Shown here: piece after piece, positions 51,316 through 63,792 of the stretch | Position numbering within the stretch: position 1 is the stretch's first letter | How the letters are laid out: each line of letters opens with the position of its first letter | Assembly: GCA_904063045.1 (NCBI GenBank) | Contig: CAJFCJ010000006.1 | Location: 2,532,946 to 2,596,945, forward strand | DNA from: Dimorphilus gyrociliatus | Lineage: Eukaryota; Annelida; Polychaeta; Dinophilidae | Reading direction: 5' to 3' | DNA: 64,000 nucleotides | Made by a program: the position numbers and the translations under genes | Notes under the pieces: model-generated | What the model was told of the DNA's origin: nothing | The model's database searches: none | Seen by the model: only the letters and a program-made list of their open reading frames with translations

Positions 51316-51567
51316 TTACACTTGTTTAGATTTTTTCATATCTTCTTTTATCTTTTCAAATCCTTTCTTTAATTCATCGTTGAATGTTGATTTAAACCGA
51401 TCTCCTTTTTTTGCTATTTCTCTCATTTGAGTTTCTGAGAACTTTTTAAATGAATCGTCGCTTATTGCCTTAAACGAATGAAATAGATAGGCTACATATT
51501 GAGCTGCCCTTCGCATAGGATATGATTCTGACAAACGTTCTACCAACTTTTCATTTCTCGATAGCAT
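51316..51567 (-). CDS. NCBP2AS2: NCBP2AS2-like small mitochondrial protein
   Basis: An intronless gene of 83 residues. The N-terminal block [22 protein letters not shown] matches human NCBP2AS2 [21 protein letters not shown]. The basic amphipathic C-terminus ([14 protein letters not shown]; human RFRDAFTQELRRGL) also aligns. The human gene was first annotated as antisense RNA and later shown to encode a conserved small protein. Here it does not neighbour NCBP2 but lies between a homeobox gene and a FASTK-family gene. Conservation over such distance argues for a real coding gene. Confidence 0.9.
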   Translation of the reverse strand: [83 protein letters not shown]

Positions 51568-52139
51568 TCTAATTGAAGAAAAGTAATTTATATCAATCTA
51601 TATACGCAATATATGCATTTATAAATATATATAGAGTAAAATATACATAGATATCTAATTATATTGTTTCTTTCCACGTTTATCGTAAGCTCCTTACATG
51701 TGTGAACGATAAGAGAACTACTCGGTCAACTTATATTTTTGGTAATTTTACTTTCGTCATCAAGAAAGAATATGATTTATTTTTACCTTAAAAAGACTTG
51801 AAAGAAATTCATATTTTCAATTTGCACTACTATGTATAAAAACTATAAAATTTCGTAATCAGTAAGGAAATTTAACAAGCCAACGACAGATCGACCTTCA
51901 CCGATGGATGATATGGACAACGCAATATTTAGAATGGAATAATATTTTAAAAATTATAAGGTCAAGGTATTAATACAACGTGATTCTGAAAACCCCTAAA
52001 CTTGTTCAGGGGATAGATCGTTAATTATTTATTATTTTATATACTTTTACTGTAATTGTTAAAAACGACATTAATGATGACTTGCGCTCTACGCAATTCA
52101 ATTCCTAGGTTATGTTCATCTTTTACGCAGTACTTGAAT
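51568..52139. promoter_or_regulatory. divergent intergenic NCBP2AS2 / FASTK-like
   Basis: The start codons of these two probable mitochondrial protein genes are 572 bp apart, head to head. Sequence is AT-rich, with no strong motif recognised. Confidence 0.4.
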
Positions 52140-54232
52140 ATGCAGAAGGCAACCTTTTTTTCTAATCGTATAATTGGATATTCATCTCTAATGCTACAAG
52201 ATGGTTTAGATATACAGGTTTATTGATTTTACCTATTTGATTCTTAATTTATGTATTATACTATGATAGAATTCAATGATTAAGATAAAGAGAATCCGTT
52301 TAAAAATCTATGTTTAAAACTGCTTAATACCCTTTTATATATACTTGTCGACTGCAGGAATTACCTGTTGTGATAAGGAGAATGGATAATAGTGAATTTC
52401 CGTTTTCAAGTCAATGTTATTCTGGCGAGAGAATTCGAAAAGTTAGCGTTCAAGATCTGAATTTTCAAAATTATTTACAAAGCTGTCGTACAACTGAACA
52501 AGTCTTGAAATTACTGGAAGTTCCTAGTGAATCAGTAACGGCTTATAGTGCTGCTTTTGCTCTGCATAGGATGTGCCAACTGGCTACTCATTCGTCTCTA
52601 GACCAACACATTGATTGTTTTTTGAGAAGGGCTATCTTAAGAGAACTCTGCGACACGATCGCCAAAGATATCCAAACTTTAGATAACAAGACCGTATCAC
52701 AATTGATTAATTGCTTCTTGCAAACTAAAGGAATTCCAGAGGAATATGTCGAGGCAGTTTTTATCGAAGGTCAAAAAAGAATTGCTGATAGTGCTTTTTC
52801 CATGGATGAGTTGTTATACTTGTTAAGCTTGATGTCAACTGTCCCAAATAGTCATGCGGTTGAGCTAACAAAACTTGTATGGATGCACATTACAACAAAT
52901 CGATCAAAGGAAATAAATGAAGCCAATGTTGGTCAATTATGGCATTTAGCTCAGTACGTAATTTATAGTATTAAGTAAAAATGTCACGAAAGTATAGTAT
53001 AGTTATTATTAGTTTTCTTATTGCTTTTGCTTTTTTTCTAGATTTCTCGGAGAAGATATGAAATATACTTTGAAAATTTTAAACAAATACATACAATCAT
53101 ATTGGTGGAAATTGAATACACCCGATATATGTACAATTAGTAAAACTTTGTTATATCAAAAGTACTATTCTTCTCAAACTATGACTCTATTGGGACGTTG
53201 GGTCATTAGTTATATGCACAAGATGAGAAATGAAGAATTATCACATGTTCTAGCACTTTTCGACGCCTTTAATTTTCACGATAAAAATGTATTAAGGGCT
53301 TTGGAGAGAATAATACCCTCCAGAATTTCGAATATGAATAGAGCTATTGTTGGTCAAGCTATGGATTATTTGAAACAACAACGTTACCTATCTACACCTA
53401 TATTAGATGCCGTTGCAAGGGATTTTAGTAGAAATTCACACGAATACGATACACATGATGCTCTCTCTTGTCTGAGGTATAAACAATTGTCAACAATATA
53501 ATCAGTAGGATTTAAAGTTGATTCAAGTTAAAGATTTCTGATTATCTTAACTTAGTTTTGACTGATATCGCTTTCAGAACCTGTTTTATAGAGTAAATTT
53601 TGTTTCCCTATATAGATTATTTGGCTATTTGAGCTATATGCCCAAGAAAAGCAACGCTTTCTTTGTAGCTGTTGAAAATTTCCTGCATAAGAACTTTAAT
53701 ACTTTTGCTGCTCCATCCATTGTTGAATTATTAGCATCATTTACTTATTTACAAGTCTTTCCTATTACCTTCCTTAAAAAAGTTTTTACACCTCTCTTCA
53801 TATGGAAACTTCAATCTGTTGCCGATTTACACATTCAACAATCAGCATATAAACACTTTTTAAATTTACAAGCAGCGGTAAAAGTAGAGCTTCCCCAGAG
53901 GTCAAGAATTAACTATGTCGATAGATCGAGTTTAGGAGTAAGCATAGGAGCTATCTCTGGTAGTGCATTTAAAGTACACCTAGAGATTGCTGATATTTTA
54001 AAAGAATTACACCCAAACATAAAATTGAAAGAAGCCGAAATGCCTCGATATACCGCTCACTTTATCAGTAAGATTATTTATTATATAATATATTTTTCAA
54101 ACTCATTCATTAAATATATTCAAATGAATAAAAAAACCAAACAGATTACGAAATTGACGGTTCAGAGAATTCTACTATTATAAATGATATGACTAAAAAG
54201 TAAGATATATATTGATTATTTACTCATTATAT

Positions 54233-54266
<34 letters not shown>

Positions 54267-54571
54267 TTCTGTTCTTTTACTATAGATTGGCTGTGATCGT
54301 TTCAATGCCTGATCACTTTTGTAGTAATTGTTCAAATTTATTGGGTACCTATGCTTCTAAAAGACGGCATTTAACATCATTAGGCTATACAGTTGTTGAG
54401 GTATGTAACGGGTTTCTTTTTATAGATTATGGCTATATATTTTATGACTAATTTCCTGTTTTATAGGTCAATTACGAAAAAATGTATTGGAAAAATAAAA
54501 GCCGAAATGAGAAAGTGGAATATCTAAAAGAACTTATAAATCCTCATTTGGTCGGGAAATCATCTTACTAA
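52140..54571 (+). CDS. FAST kinase-domain family protein with RAP domain
   Basis: Exons 52140-52217, 52358-52953, 53042-53476, 53616-54067, 54145-54199, 54286-54400 and 54467-54571 give 611 residues. The first exon is inferred: MQKATFFSNRIIGYSS is a plausible mitochondrial presequence, and its phase-0 donor meets a phase-0 acceptor. Without it the start would be ATG 52382. The middle consists of helical FAST-type repeats (VELLASFTYLQVFPITFLKKVF). The C-terminus is a RAP domain (about 513-600: LAVIVSMPDHFC...LGYTVVEVNYEKMYWKN...KVEYLKELI). FASTK/FASTKD1-5 proteins process and stabilise mitochondrial RNAs. The exact paralogue is not clear. Confidence 0.85.
54236..54264. repeat. (TA)n microsatellite in FASTK-like intron
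   Basis: About 13 TA units immediately upstream of the acceptor of the sixth exon. This could affect local splicing or replication stability. Confidence 0.9.
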
Positions 54572-55855
54572 AATTATTGTTCCCAAAAAAGAGACAAAAT
54601 ACTAAATATTTACTTGATAAATGCAAAATGAATTTTTTTTGTATATATAGTATATAGCATATAGTACATAACAAATACAAGTACTGTTTTATATTTTCAA
54701 ACACTAGATGGCAGCTTTAGTACTGTTCTAAGCAAAACAAAGCCGGCTTATACTTTAGACGTTTAAATGGCTGTTTATGTTGTAATTGGTAAGTAGAAAT
54801 TATTTTATGGTATTAAAGACCATGATAGTTATTTATACTTAATACTCTATTTGATAAAGTAAAGCAATGAGTATAAATATACCTGTCGAAAGGTTAAATT
54901 CTGAGGGGATTATTAATTTCGCAACAATAAAATAATGTATTACCGCTTAGGGATAATAGCGACAGTAGTGTAGTAAATGGAAGTATAATCTATTTAACCG
55001 TTCAAAGCTTCCATATAACGTACTCTAAATGATACATTATTAGATATGTAGAGCGATTAATAATCTTTTGTAGGCCTACATCTGGGAATTTCACCCTGTG
55101 TATATACTGCTTATTCATGATCAGAATAATAAATAGAAAGAACGGGAGAAAGAGAGAAAGAGAAAGAGTAGGGAGGTAGATAGGCTTCATTTTTTCCTTG
55201 TTATTCTGTTTTTATTCTATTAAAAACCTAATGAAATTATATTTTTCAAGCACATAACGAAAAGAAAAAGAAAAGAGAATATTTTTACTAAAAAGTTGTT
55301 TTTTAATTAAAAAAAAGAATGAAAACTCTTGAATAAATAATTTTTTAAACTATTAAAGAAAGAAATAGACGTTAAAAATATAGTTTTTTCATATTATTAT
55401 TATCCTATTTTCATAGTTTTGGCTAGTTGCAGAACATCTGGACATATGGTGGCTTCTGTTAAATATTTCGTTTTCTTATTAGTCATGAAAAGAGAATGAA
55501 ATTCATTTGCAATTTTTTCTTTATAGTAATTAAGAGACGGGGGAGAAAATATTTTATTTAAATTCGCTTTAATATAAAAACTTTAATAACGAATCAGTCA
55601 TTTTACTATTAGAAAGAGAAAGAGTGACCGAGTAGAGAGAGAGAGAGGGCGAATGTATAAGTGTAGGAGCGAATATGAGAGAGATTGAGAGGTTTTAGTT
55701 CGATTTTCTTTCGTTTTAAAATAATAATCTATACTCTTTTTTATTGTAGTCAGAGCTTAATTTCTTCATGTACTGACAAACATCTATATTTTTGATATAG
55801 GCCTTTAAAAAGAGTGGGGAGAGGCTCGTAAAAATTTTGTACACTAACAATAAGA
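54572..55855. other. 1.3-kb intergenic region
   Basis: No supported gene. It contains GA-rich simple sequence (about 55140-55175 and 55615-55690) and a (T)n-rich stretch. A lone ATG-donor pair at 54767-54788 was considered and rejected. The GA-rich block directly upstream of TMEM169 may belong to its promoter or 5' UTR. Confidence 0.45.
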
Positions 55856-56494
55856 ATGGCCAACAATACAAACTCTACAAATACCGAATCAGTTGAACTT
55901 GATAATGTTACCAATGGCGGAAATGGAAAATATTTTATGACAGGAACAATAAGAAGAGGAAAAGAGGCTGGTTTAGTCGAAGTTCAAATTGAGCTATCAG
56001 AAAAGGACATAACTAGAATTCAGGATAATTTAAATAGTGATAAAAGAGATAATATTAAAGGATTTCAATGCCAACGAAGTTATGGCATACATATTCTTAT
56101 ATTAACATTGCTATTTACACCGTTTGCCTTCATTATTGGAATTTGTACAAACTTTTACTACGGTACAATATGTTGGTATAACATATATTTAATCTATAAT
56201 GAGAACGAATCGATATGGAAGAAATTATTATTTTGCCCAGTCCTTGTTATATTCTATCCGCTAATAATAACCTGTCATTGTTTAGTTATTGGTTTCTACT
56301 ATACAATTAAACAGGTAAAATTGAATAGCGAAGACTGGAATACTGAAATGAAAGATATCGATAAAGGTTCTTTACCATTTTACTGTGACTTATTAGGATA
56401 TCCCGAATGTAGTCCCTACGACCTCATTACCCTAGCAGAAGGATCTAGTTCACCTGAACCAGATTTTAGATCATCAATAAGTACCAACGAATAA
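55856..56494 (+). CDS. TMEM169: TMEM169 homologue
   Basis: An intronless gene of 212 residues. The cytosolic N-terminus contains YFMTGTIRRGKEAGLVEVQIELS, which matches the family motif TLTGTIKRGKKAGQ. Two membrane helices flank the highly conserved loop FYYGTICWYNIYLIYNE. The C-terminal part shows CPVLVIFYP, an acidic DIDKGSLPFYCDLLGYPECSPYDLI block (human CSKLGLEDCSPYSIVEL) and a short Ser-rich tail. The molecular function of TMEM169 is not established. Confidence 0.93.
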   Translation: MANNTNSTNTESVELDNVTNGGNGKYFMTGTIRRGKEAGLVEVQIELSEKDITRIQDNLNSDKRDNIKGFQCQRSYGIHILILTLLFTPFAFIIGICTNFYYGTICWYNIYLIYNENESIWKKLLFCPVLVIFYPLIITCHCLVIGFYYTIKQVKLNSEDWNTEMKDIDKGSLPFYCDLLGYPECSPYDLITLAEGSSSPEPDFRSSISTNE

Positions 56495-56647
56495 AACTTA
56501 TACTCTCTTTTTACCGGTGCTGTTTACCTTCTTATTCTTCTTTCGTTTTTCCGAAGTATACACTTTAAATTTTATATTTTTCATTCTCTTTCTTACTATA
56601 AATATACGAAAACAGAATGTGATAATATACAGGATATTATGTTTTTA

Positions 56648-56669
56648 TATCTATCTATCTATCTATCTA
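56648..56669. repeat. (TATC)n microsatellite
   Basis: About five TATC units in the 3' flank of TMEM169, followed by a TA-rich segment. This lies between the TMEM169 and TTC28-like stop codons. Confidence 0.85.
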
Positions 56670-56772
56670 AATGTACACTTGTGTATTATAAAGTATATAT
56701 ACATATATATAAATTTTTATTAAAATACAAAAGAATACTTGTTATTTAGCGTTTGAAAGACAAACTAATTTG

Positions 56773-59700
56773 TTAAACGGGTGGAGAAATATTTGTATTC
56801 GGAGCGTAAGGTGATAAAAGTTTTCTTGTATGTATTCGGAATCTTTTATTTGCCTCGTCCTGTCTCTCATCTAAGATGTATCGTGCGTAATCTCGATTCT
56901 CCTCCGTTTCCGGTATTGTCAATAAGGGCTTGTGGTCGATTGGTAAACGGCTATGCGATTGGCTGCTCGTTGCTAATACCTAATGAAAACAGATACAATT
57001 TGATACTCATCTTGTAAAAATAAACCCATTTTCTTTTACTATTACCTTAACTTTTTGGCTTCGACTAGGTGACGTCATTGGTCTTTGAGTAGGGGAGTTT
57101 TCGTTATTTTCTAAAGGAGTTTGATGCCAAGTTTTTGCTCTAGATAAAGTTTCACGATATTCAACGTCGAGGCGTTTTTTGCTATAATAAAAACAATTAA
57201 TTCTTTTAATTTTAATTATGAATAAATTTGAATATTGATTAGTTATATATCCAATAATAAGCTTCAGTAATTAGTACAATAAGGGGTGACAGTTGACATG
57301 CATAACAAAGCTAATCAAGCTAATAATGATTATGGAATATTTTGAGATTTCATGCTAAACTCACTGCAGAGCTCGTAAGTTCCTTTGACCTATGAAAATC
57401 CTCTTTTAATAAGATAATGGAATTCTATTTATCAATTTTTAAACGACTTTTGAGGATATCTTTGGTTTTTTTACACGTTTTTTTAATTTCTTTAAATCAA
57501 TGAACTTTCAATGATAAATTAGAAAAGTAAATATTTTATGGATATTTGAGAAGAGAAGAAGAAGAAGGAGAAAGAGAATAAAAAAAATAGATATATAGTT
57601 ACCGAAATGCCAATTTTATTTTCTCCTTCATTTCCTCGCTATTTTCCAAAACGCTGAGCCATGGGGTTGCCATTCTCATCTGATTTCTGGGTAGAATCAA
57701 CGGAGTGAGTGAAGGAAGACAAATATCATTGGTTGGGGAATGCTTTCTTAAGTGATGACCTCCTAGTAGATTAACATCCAATTTCCTTAGGAGGAGAGGA
57801 CTCTTTCCATTAGATAATGAAATAAATAATTGTAAGGTTGCATTTAACAATCGTTTATGCTTAAGCGTCGCGTGAAAATGTAATAGGGACGATATTTGGT
57901 GAAAGCCCATAACAGATAGGACAACTCTTGCAGATGGTTTCCTCCAAACTGCTGCTACAGTGGCATCAGTTACATAAAGTTGAATGTCCGTTGAATGTTT
58001 AGTTATAGCCAGCTGTTTCGTGTTAATTTTATAGATATATCTTATCAAAATTTCATTTAATCAAGATAAAAGAAAACCTTACCAAGTCGATAATATGAGA
58101 AATGCTATCTTGAGTAGCAGGAAAAAGCTCGTAGAGTGCTCGACATAATTTTGGACTATTTCTTATGTCGAGACAAGCTCTTAGAGCATCATATACCGGA
58201 AGCAATAAAACTTCGTTATCGTTGTAAGGAAATACAACAAATGGTTCGGAGAGAACGCCGTCTTTGGCCTGAAAACGAAAACCTAAAGATCTGAGTATGA
58301 GAAGAGCTTGAACGTTCGAGGCAAGATTGTCATTTAACATTATAGTCTGACTAATCGGCATATGATTATTTAGACGTTTTATCGACATATCGAGCTGTTA
58401 GAAATAAAGTTAATAATCATAATTAATAAGATAAAAGATTAAACTATAAATTAGTCTAACCAAATCAACAAGATGTGGTAAGACTTCCGGTTGTTGATCA
58501 TTTCGAACCAAAAGCGATGATAAATTATTCATAAGCTCCTCTAGAATATATTCTCTGCTTTTCTCTATTACAAGTAAATTATATATTAAATAAACAAAAC
58601 ACTTTAAATCTTATCTTATACTCCACCAGTTGGCGTTAGCGGTGACGGATTTAACGGATCCCAATTATATTCTTCTTTAAATTTATCTTCAGCCTTATCA
58701 ATTAATTGATCTAATTGGCAATGCTTTATTTCTTGTAGGTTAACAAAAGCATCTTTTCCTAATAGAATAAACGAGGCCCAATTTGATTTTCCTTCAAATC
58801 TGATAAATAATTTATAACCTTTCATTTTTAATTTAAAGAAATGTTAATTAAATAAAATCTAACCCTTCTAATTTACTAATTTTATCAGAAGCAGTTCTAA
58901 TCGCATCGCTAACCAAGCAACCTTTTAACAATACCGTATAGAATTCTTTATAGAATAACAATAAGACTTCATTCGGAATTGGCCAAAGTGATGTTACAAC
59001 GCACTGTGCTCCTGCACTTAAGAATGAACAAGCTAAATTAAAATTTGGTTCAATTTCATCTCTTCTTCTTTCGCTCCAAGCGGAACTGAGGACAACTAGA
59101 CTGCAATTGCAAGGCATCGATGCAATGTCGTCAGTTGTTACGATATATGAATTCTTTTGTAGAGGTTGTTCGTGGGTCAATTCGGGATCTGGTGAGAATA
59201 CCAGTAAACCTTCGGAATTGCATCCTAAAGTTGCTGTCAATAGAGAAATCATTAATCGATTAATAAAAAAAAGGCAATTTATTTTCTATTCCTTACAGAT
59301 ATGTAGTATTGTACTATTTCTCATACAGTAGAAGAACATAGCTCTGTTAGCTTCCGCTCCAACCCAGGGTTTTACTGCTAATAAATCGGAAACTGCAAAA
59401 CATTCTTTTTGCATAGCTTTTGTACAAGAGTTTAATTTCATTTTCTTTTCGTACAGTATTACTTCACCAATTTTTGGACAGCCTATCACGTGACACTTAT
59501 CTTGTTGACTTATTTGTTTAAATTCCGGAATTTGTACATCTGAAGTAACTATATCAGTGTTTGTATGGGTTTTTAGTGTCAAAGTATTTAATGTGTTTAT
59601 GCCAGTTATTCTCTCAATTGGAAGGACACTTCTAACAAGACTAATGGCAGTAGATTCTCTAGAAAGGGATTGTTTGCCAGACCTTCCCCCAGCTCTAGAT

Positions 59701-62581
59701 GTCAATAATCTAGGATTCGATGTTTGCCTCAGGTTCATCGTGGGGGTAGATGCCATTAGTGTATCATTTAAATTTCTTTTCGCTGTTTTTGTAATATGTT
59801 TTATGCATCCTCCGTCCCTTGCCTTTTTCCTATTCCACTTTAGCTCATCCTTTACAGCGGCTATTTCTAAGTCAGAGTAGATTGTTCTCTCTAAGAAAGC
59901 TAAACTGGGAAGTAAGGTAATGTTATATTTCTTTCCAAGTCTTTCGTTCTTAACATTCTCTAAAAACGTCCATGGAACATGATATAATATTGATTCTGGA
60001 ATAATGACTAGAGAGGTTATATCTTCTAACATATAAACAATAGGAGATATGAGAAGATCGTAAAGTTCCCTCAAGGCTGGTTTCTTTCGTAATTGTTCGT
60101 ATTCTTTTCTGATATGCTCTAAAGATGATTTTACAATTAATTCCGATTCGACTTGAGCATATTTAACAATTCTTTCATCAATCTTCTTTTTCTTTTTTCT
60201 CTTCTTTAATCTTTTCTTTTCAACTAGGATCTCGCAACTAGACGTTGAATCTTTCCTATCCGATTCTGAATTATACGAAACCTTTTTACCATCAATCGTA
60301 AAGCTAAGGGGAAACGTTTGTTGAATTAGGATGTCGGCACTATTCAATTCATTCCTAAAAAACTCTTCAGAGGCTATTGAACTTGTTCTATTAGTTATTA
60401 AGGAAGACTTTCTACTTTCTGTTGTCAGCTTCTTTTCATTCAATTTTCCGAATTGTTCTCGAATGTAAGTCAAATCTGCATCCTTTCTAGGCAGACTACG
60501 ATTTTCAACAGTGTAAGAATTATTTCTTTTTACACCGTCGTTCTTTATTTCATTGATTAAATTAAGTAGTCTCGTCGACATAGTCTCCTTCTCATAGGAT
60601 TTTCTAGAAAAGAACTTTACGAGACCCTTCCTCGGTTGTAAGATCCAAAGGTAATACTCATTTTCTCTAATGGTATAAAAGAGAATTGTAGATTTTTGCA
60701 GATTAACAGCCCTTTGAATTCGTTCGAAATTCCATTGAATTCCCATAGCTGGTAGTATCGGATTAGAAGGTTGTGCCCTTTGTAATTCTGCAGAGCAGAG
60801 AGCTTCCTCGAAACTACATAGCTTGTTAAGAACATCCAATTGACAGGCAAAACAGGTATTTAATTCCATGCGTAATTCTTCCGGACAAAAGGTTCTTTCT
60901 ACTTGATGTTGTTTAATCTTACTCTCGAGGATGGGTATAATATTTGAAAATAAAGAACGAGCCCTGTCTAAATCATTCGCCGAACGGCTTGAAGCTAGAA
61001 TACATGCAGATTTAACGTCGCAAGCTAACATTATATCTTGCATATCTTCTACTTTTGTAAAATCAGCAGAAGAGGCTCTATCCAGATGGAAGAGTGCTCT
61101 TTCATTCTTTCCATTTTCAGCGTATACCTTACCTATAATAAATATACAAGATAATATAATATAAACAAAAAAAAACTATCCATTGTATATTTATTTATCT
61201 TAATATAATTTTACCAATTTTATAGGCTGATATCACGCTATTTCTACCCTTTTTCGACATCATTTGATAACATTCAACAGCTTTATCGACGTCTTTCAAT
61301 TGGGCATAAGCGTCTCCAAGACTTTCGTAAATATCTGATTTTTCAGTGTCAGAAACGAAATTTAATAGAATTTCCAATTGTTCCAAGTAGACCAAAGCTA
61401 AATTTGGATGGTTTAATGAAGCATAAACGCTTGCAAGACAAGAGTAGCCTGTTAAAAAGTTATATAGATAAATTATGCTAATTAATATTTATTAGTTTTC
61501 ATCAACCTCGAGATAGCTGGTTCGGAATTCTTTTACATGATCTTAAATAGGTTTTGAAATGCTCCAGGGCATTGATTAAATCTCCATTGAGACTGCAAAT
61601 TATACCAAGGTTTAAATGACTTTTGGCTTCTTCAATATTACCGTGTTTTTCTGCTAATACCATATAGAGTTTGGCATGATGTTTGGCTTTATCTAGTAAA
61701 CCAACAGCTTTATAGGCCAACGACAAATTTAGATGAAGCGCACAAACGAATTTTGGATCATGATCCTGTTCCAAATCCGCTAATTTCTCATAAGCGACTA
61801 TAGCTTTGTGAGTAAATCCAAGTTCTAAGAATATGGAGGCTGACCCTATTAAGGATTTACTTTGATAATTTTCATCATGGCACGATAGTGCAACAGCTTC
61901 ACAATGTTCGTAAATTTCAACTGCAGCCGTTAAATCACCTAATTTCGCTTTTAAATTAGCCAAGGTTAATAGAATTCTCATTCGTATTCCAATAGTAGGA
62001 CTATTAACTTGTAAATTGTTGGCTACTTCCAGGATAGCCTGAGCTTCTTGAATATATTTACTTTTAGCTAAAATACAACCAACTTCTGCAAGTCTGGCTG
62101 GCGCTTCTAAACTTAATAATACTTCATCGTCAACTAATTTTGAAACAAGATTAGCCAGTGATAAGGATAAAGAATCAATATTTTGAAACCCATTTTCTAA
62201 AGATATTGTAAAGTATGATAAACTCTTCTCATAATCGTCCAAGTGAAAATTTATAATCCCTTTCAAATAATAACATTTTGGATTTAATTTCTGAACTTTT
62301 AATACTTTGTCTAAATCTTCATCAGCCTCTCTATATAGACCTAATTGGACATTACAAGCAGCTCTAGAGTAGATTATTTCAACATTATTTTCATCAATTT
62401 CTAAAGCTTCGTTAAATTTATCTGATGCAAGTTTAAAATCTCCCTTTAGAAAGGCTTTTTCACCCTTTGATTTAAGCTTTTTAACGGTTTTAATTTCTTC
62501 TGCTTCGGATAATATTGAAGTAACTTCTGCAGTGTGTGGAAGCGACATTGATGAAAGTTTATGGGAAAGTTGAAAATCCAT
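56773..62581 (-). CDS. TTC28: TTC28-like TPR protein with CHAT domain
   Basis: Ten exons (61507-62581, 61215-61448, 59297-61132, 58877-59233, 58622-58818, 58461-58562, 58083-58394, 57603-58012, 57046-57181, 56773-56979) sum to 1622 codons (human TTC28 about 2480 aa). Residues 1 to about 460 are TPR repeats. The middle is a CHAT (caspase-like) domain interrupted by a basic, Ser/Thr-rich insert. It ends with ILHISTLGCN, then LVVLSSAWSE and SAGAQCVVTSLWPIPNE. Next come the SNWASFILLGKD block and a helical C-terminal region shared with TTC28, and a short disordered tail. TTC28 is reported at mitotic centrosomes and the midbody. The CHAT His and Cys appear replaced (THG to TLG; SAC to SAW). Introns are 47-420 nt. 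The exact junction of exons 5 and 6 is ambiguous (two in-phase options). Confidence 0.88.
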
Positions 62582-63651
62582 TTCATTTAAAAATTTCTTT
62601 AAATATTTTAGTTGAATGACATTGAATATCCAGTTGTTAATACATTTTTTTTCATGTATCCAAAGTTTGTTTATATTTCACCGCCATGGCAAAAAACGCC
62701 ATCTTTTATTGGTATGACTAAATCGTAAAGCATATAACTACTTACACCTAAGGGAATACTAATTATTGAACGCCTGTTAAAAACTAATAGTTTGTTAAAT
62801 ATGTAATACTAACGCTGTTTTATTATTATTCATTAATATATTTATTAAAGTTTGAGTAGTTTTAGATTACTTCTTGGAAAATTTAATTAAGCTTAATAAG
62901 CGTTTTATAGAAACAAACAAGGATTTTAGTTTTAGAAACTGTAGTTTATATAAAGAAAATGTTCTTTTTAAATAATTGATATTATATTTCTTAATTACTC
63001 TTGGGATAATAAAGAGAAGAAAAGGGGAAGAGAAAGTAGAGAAAGATCAGGATATATTAATAATAATTAGACGAAAGATTGTCTCCCACCTCCTTCTCCT
63101 CCTCTCCCTTTCTGTGTGTGTCTTTGTGCCCCCTCTTTCTCTTAATAAAGTTATTCTTGAATGATAAATCTTTATAATAGCTAATAGTAATTAATCCCAA
63201 AATTTTACAAGATTAGTCAATAATATAAACCCACGTGTCCATTAACACCATTATTTAAACTCATATAAGAATTTAAGATTACTTCAAAAACAACGTTAGG
63301 ATGTAATAGTGATAAGTGATATTACACTAAGGGGAATTATTTATATAGCTTTCAGGAATAAACGAATAAGATATCTTTCTCTTTATTCAACTCCTTCCTC
63401 CATTTTGCCTATCATATTTTTTCAACATATTTTTTATTAAGTACAATTCTTATTTACTGAATTTTAAATCCGGTTGAATAAATATTTATAATGAATATTT
63501 ATAATCTATAAATATTTAAACGGAATGTAAAAATATCTGTTATTTACTATTTAATTTAACATCTATTTACATTTTTCCTACACAAAAATCGATTAATTAG
63601 TATTTTATGTGATATTATGGATTGAAATTCAATATTTAAATGTGCACGCAA

Positions 63652-63694
63652 GAACCAGTTTTTTTCATTGGTTTATCGAAATGAAATCTGGTTC
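63652..63694. repeat. nested imperfect hairpin
   Basis: Outer arms GAACCAG (63652-63658) and CTGGTTC (63688-63694) enclose inner arms TTTCATT (63663-63669) and AATGAAA (63680-63686). A 10-nt loop and a small asymmetric bulge complete the structure. The stem is too short for a typical pre-miRNA. Confidence 0.6.
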
Positions 63695-63780
63695 CTGTCA
63701 ACTATTTTTAATAATGATTTTCATTAAATAAGCAATATTATTTAAGAACCTCTTTTCTAACAGCTGTTACCGAATACTAT

Positions 63781-63792
63781 TGCGCATGCGCC
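63781..63792. promoter_or_regulatory. NRF1/EWG-type palindromic site
   Basis: TGCGCATGCGCC fits the NRF-1 (Drosophila EWG) consensus YGCGCAYGCGCR at all but the last base, and is the densest CpG motif in an otherwise AT-rich region. Such sites sit in core promoters of housekeeping and mitochondrial genes in animals. Confidence 0.6.

Noticed and set aside
54767-54788. Short first-exon candidate (MAVYVVIG followed by GTAAGT), possibly joined to an open stretch near 55420
   Set aside because: The joined product would be only about 34 residues, with no recognisable family and a 630-nt intron unlike neighbouring genes. The evidence is too thin to annotate.
59557-59880. 107-codon plus-strand frame opposite the TTC28-like gene
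   Set aside because: It lies inside the large CHAT-encoding exon on the other strand and has no recognisable domain.
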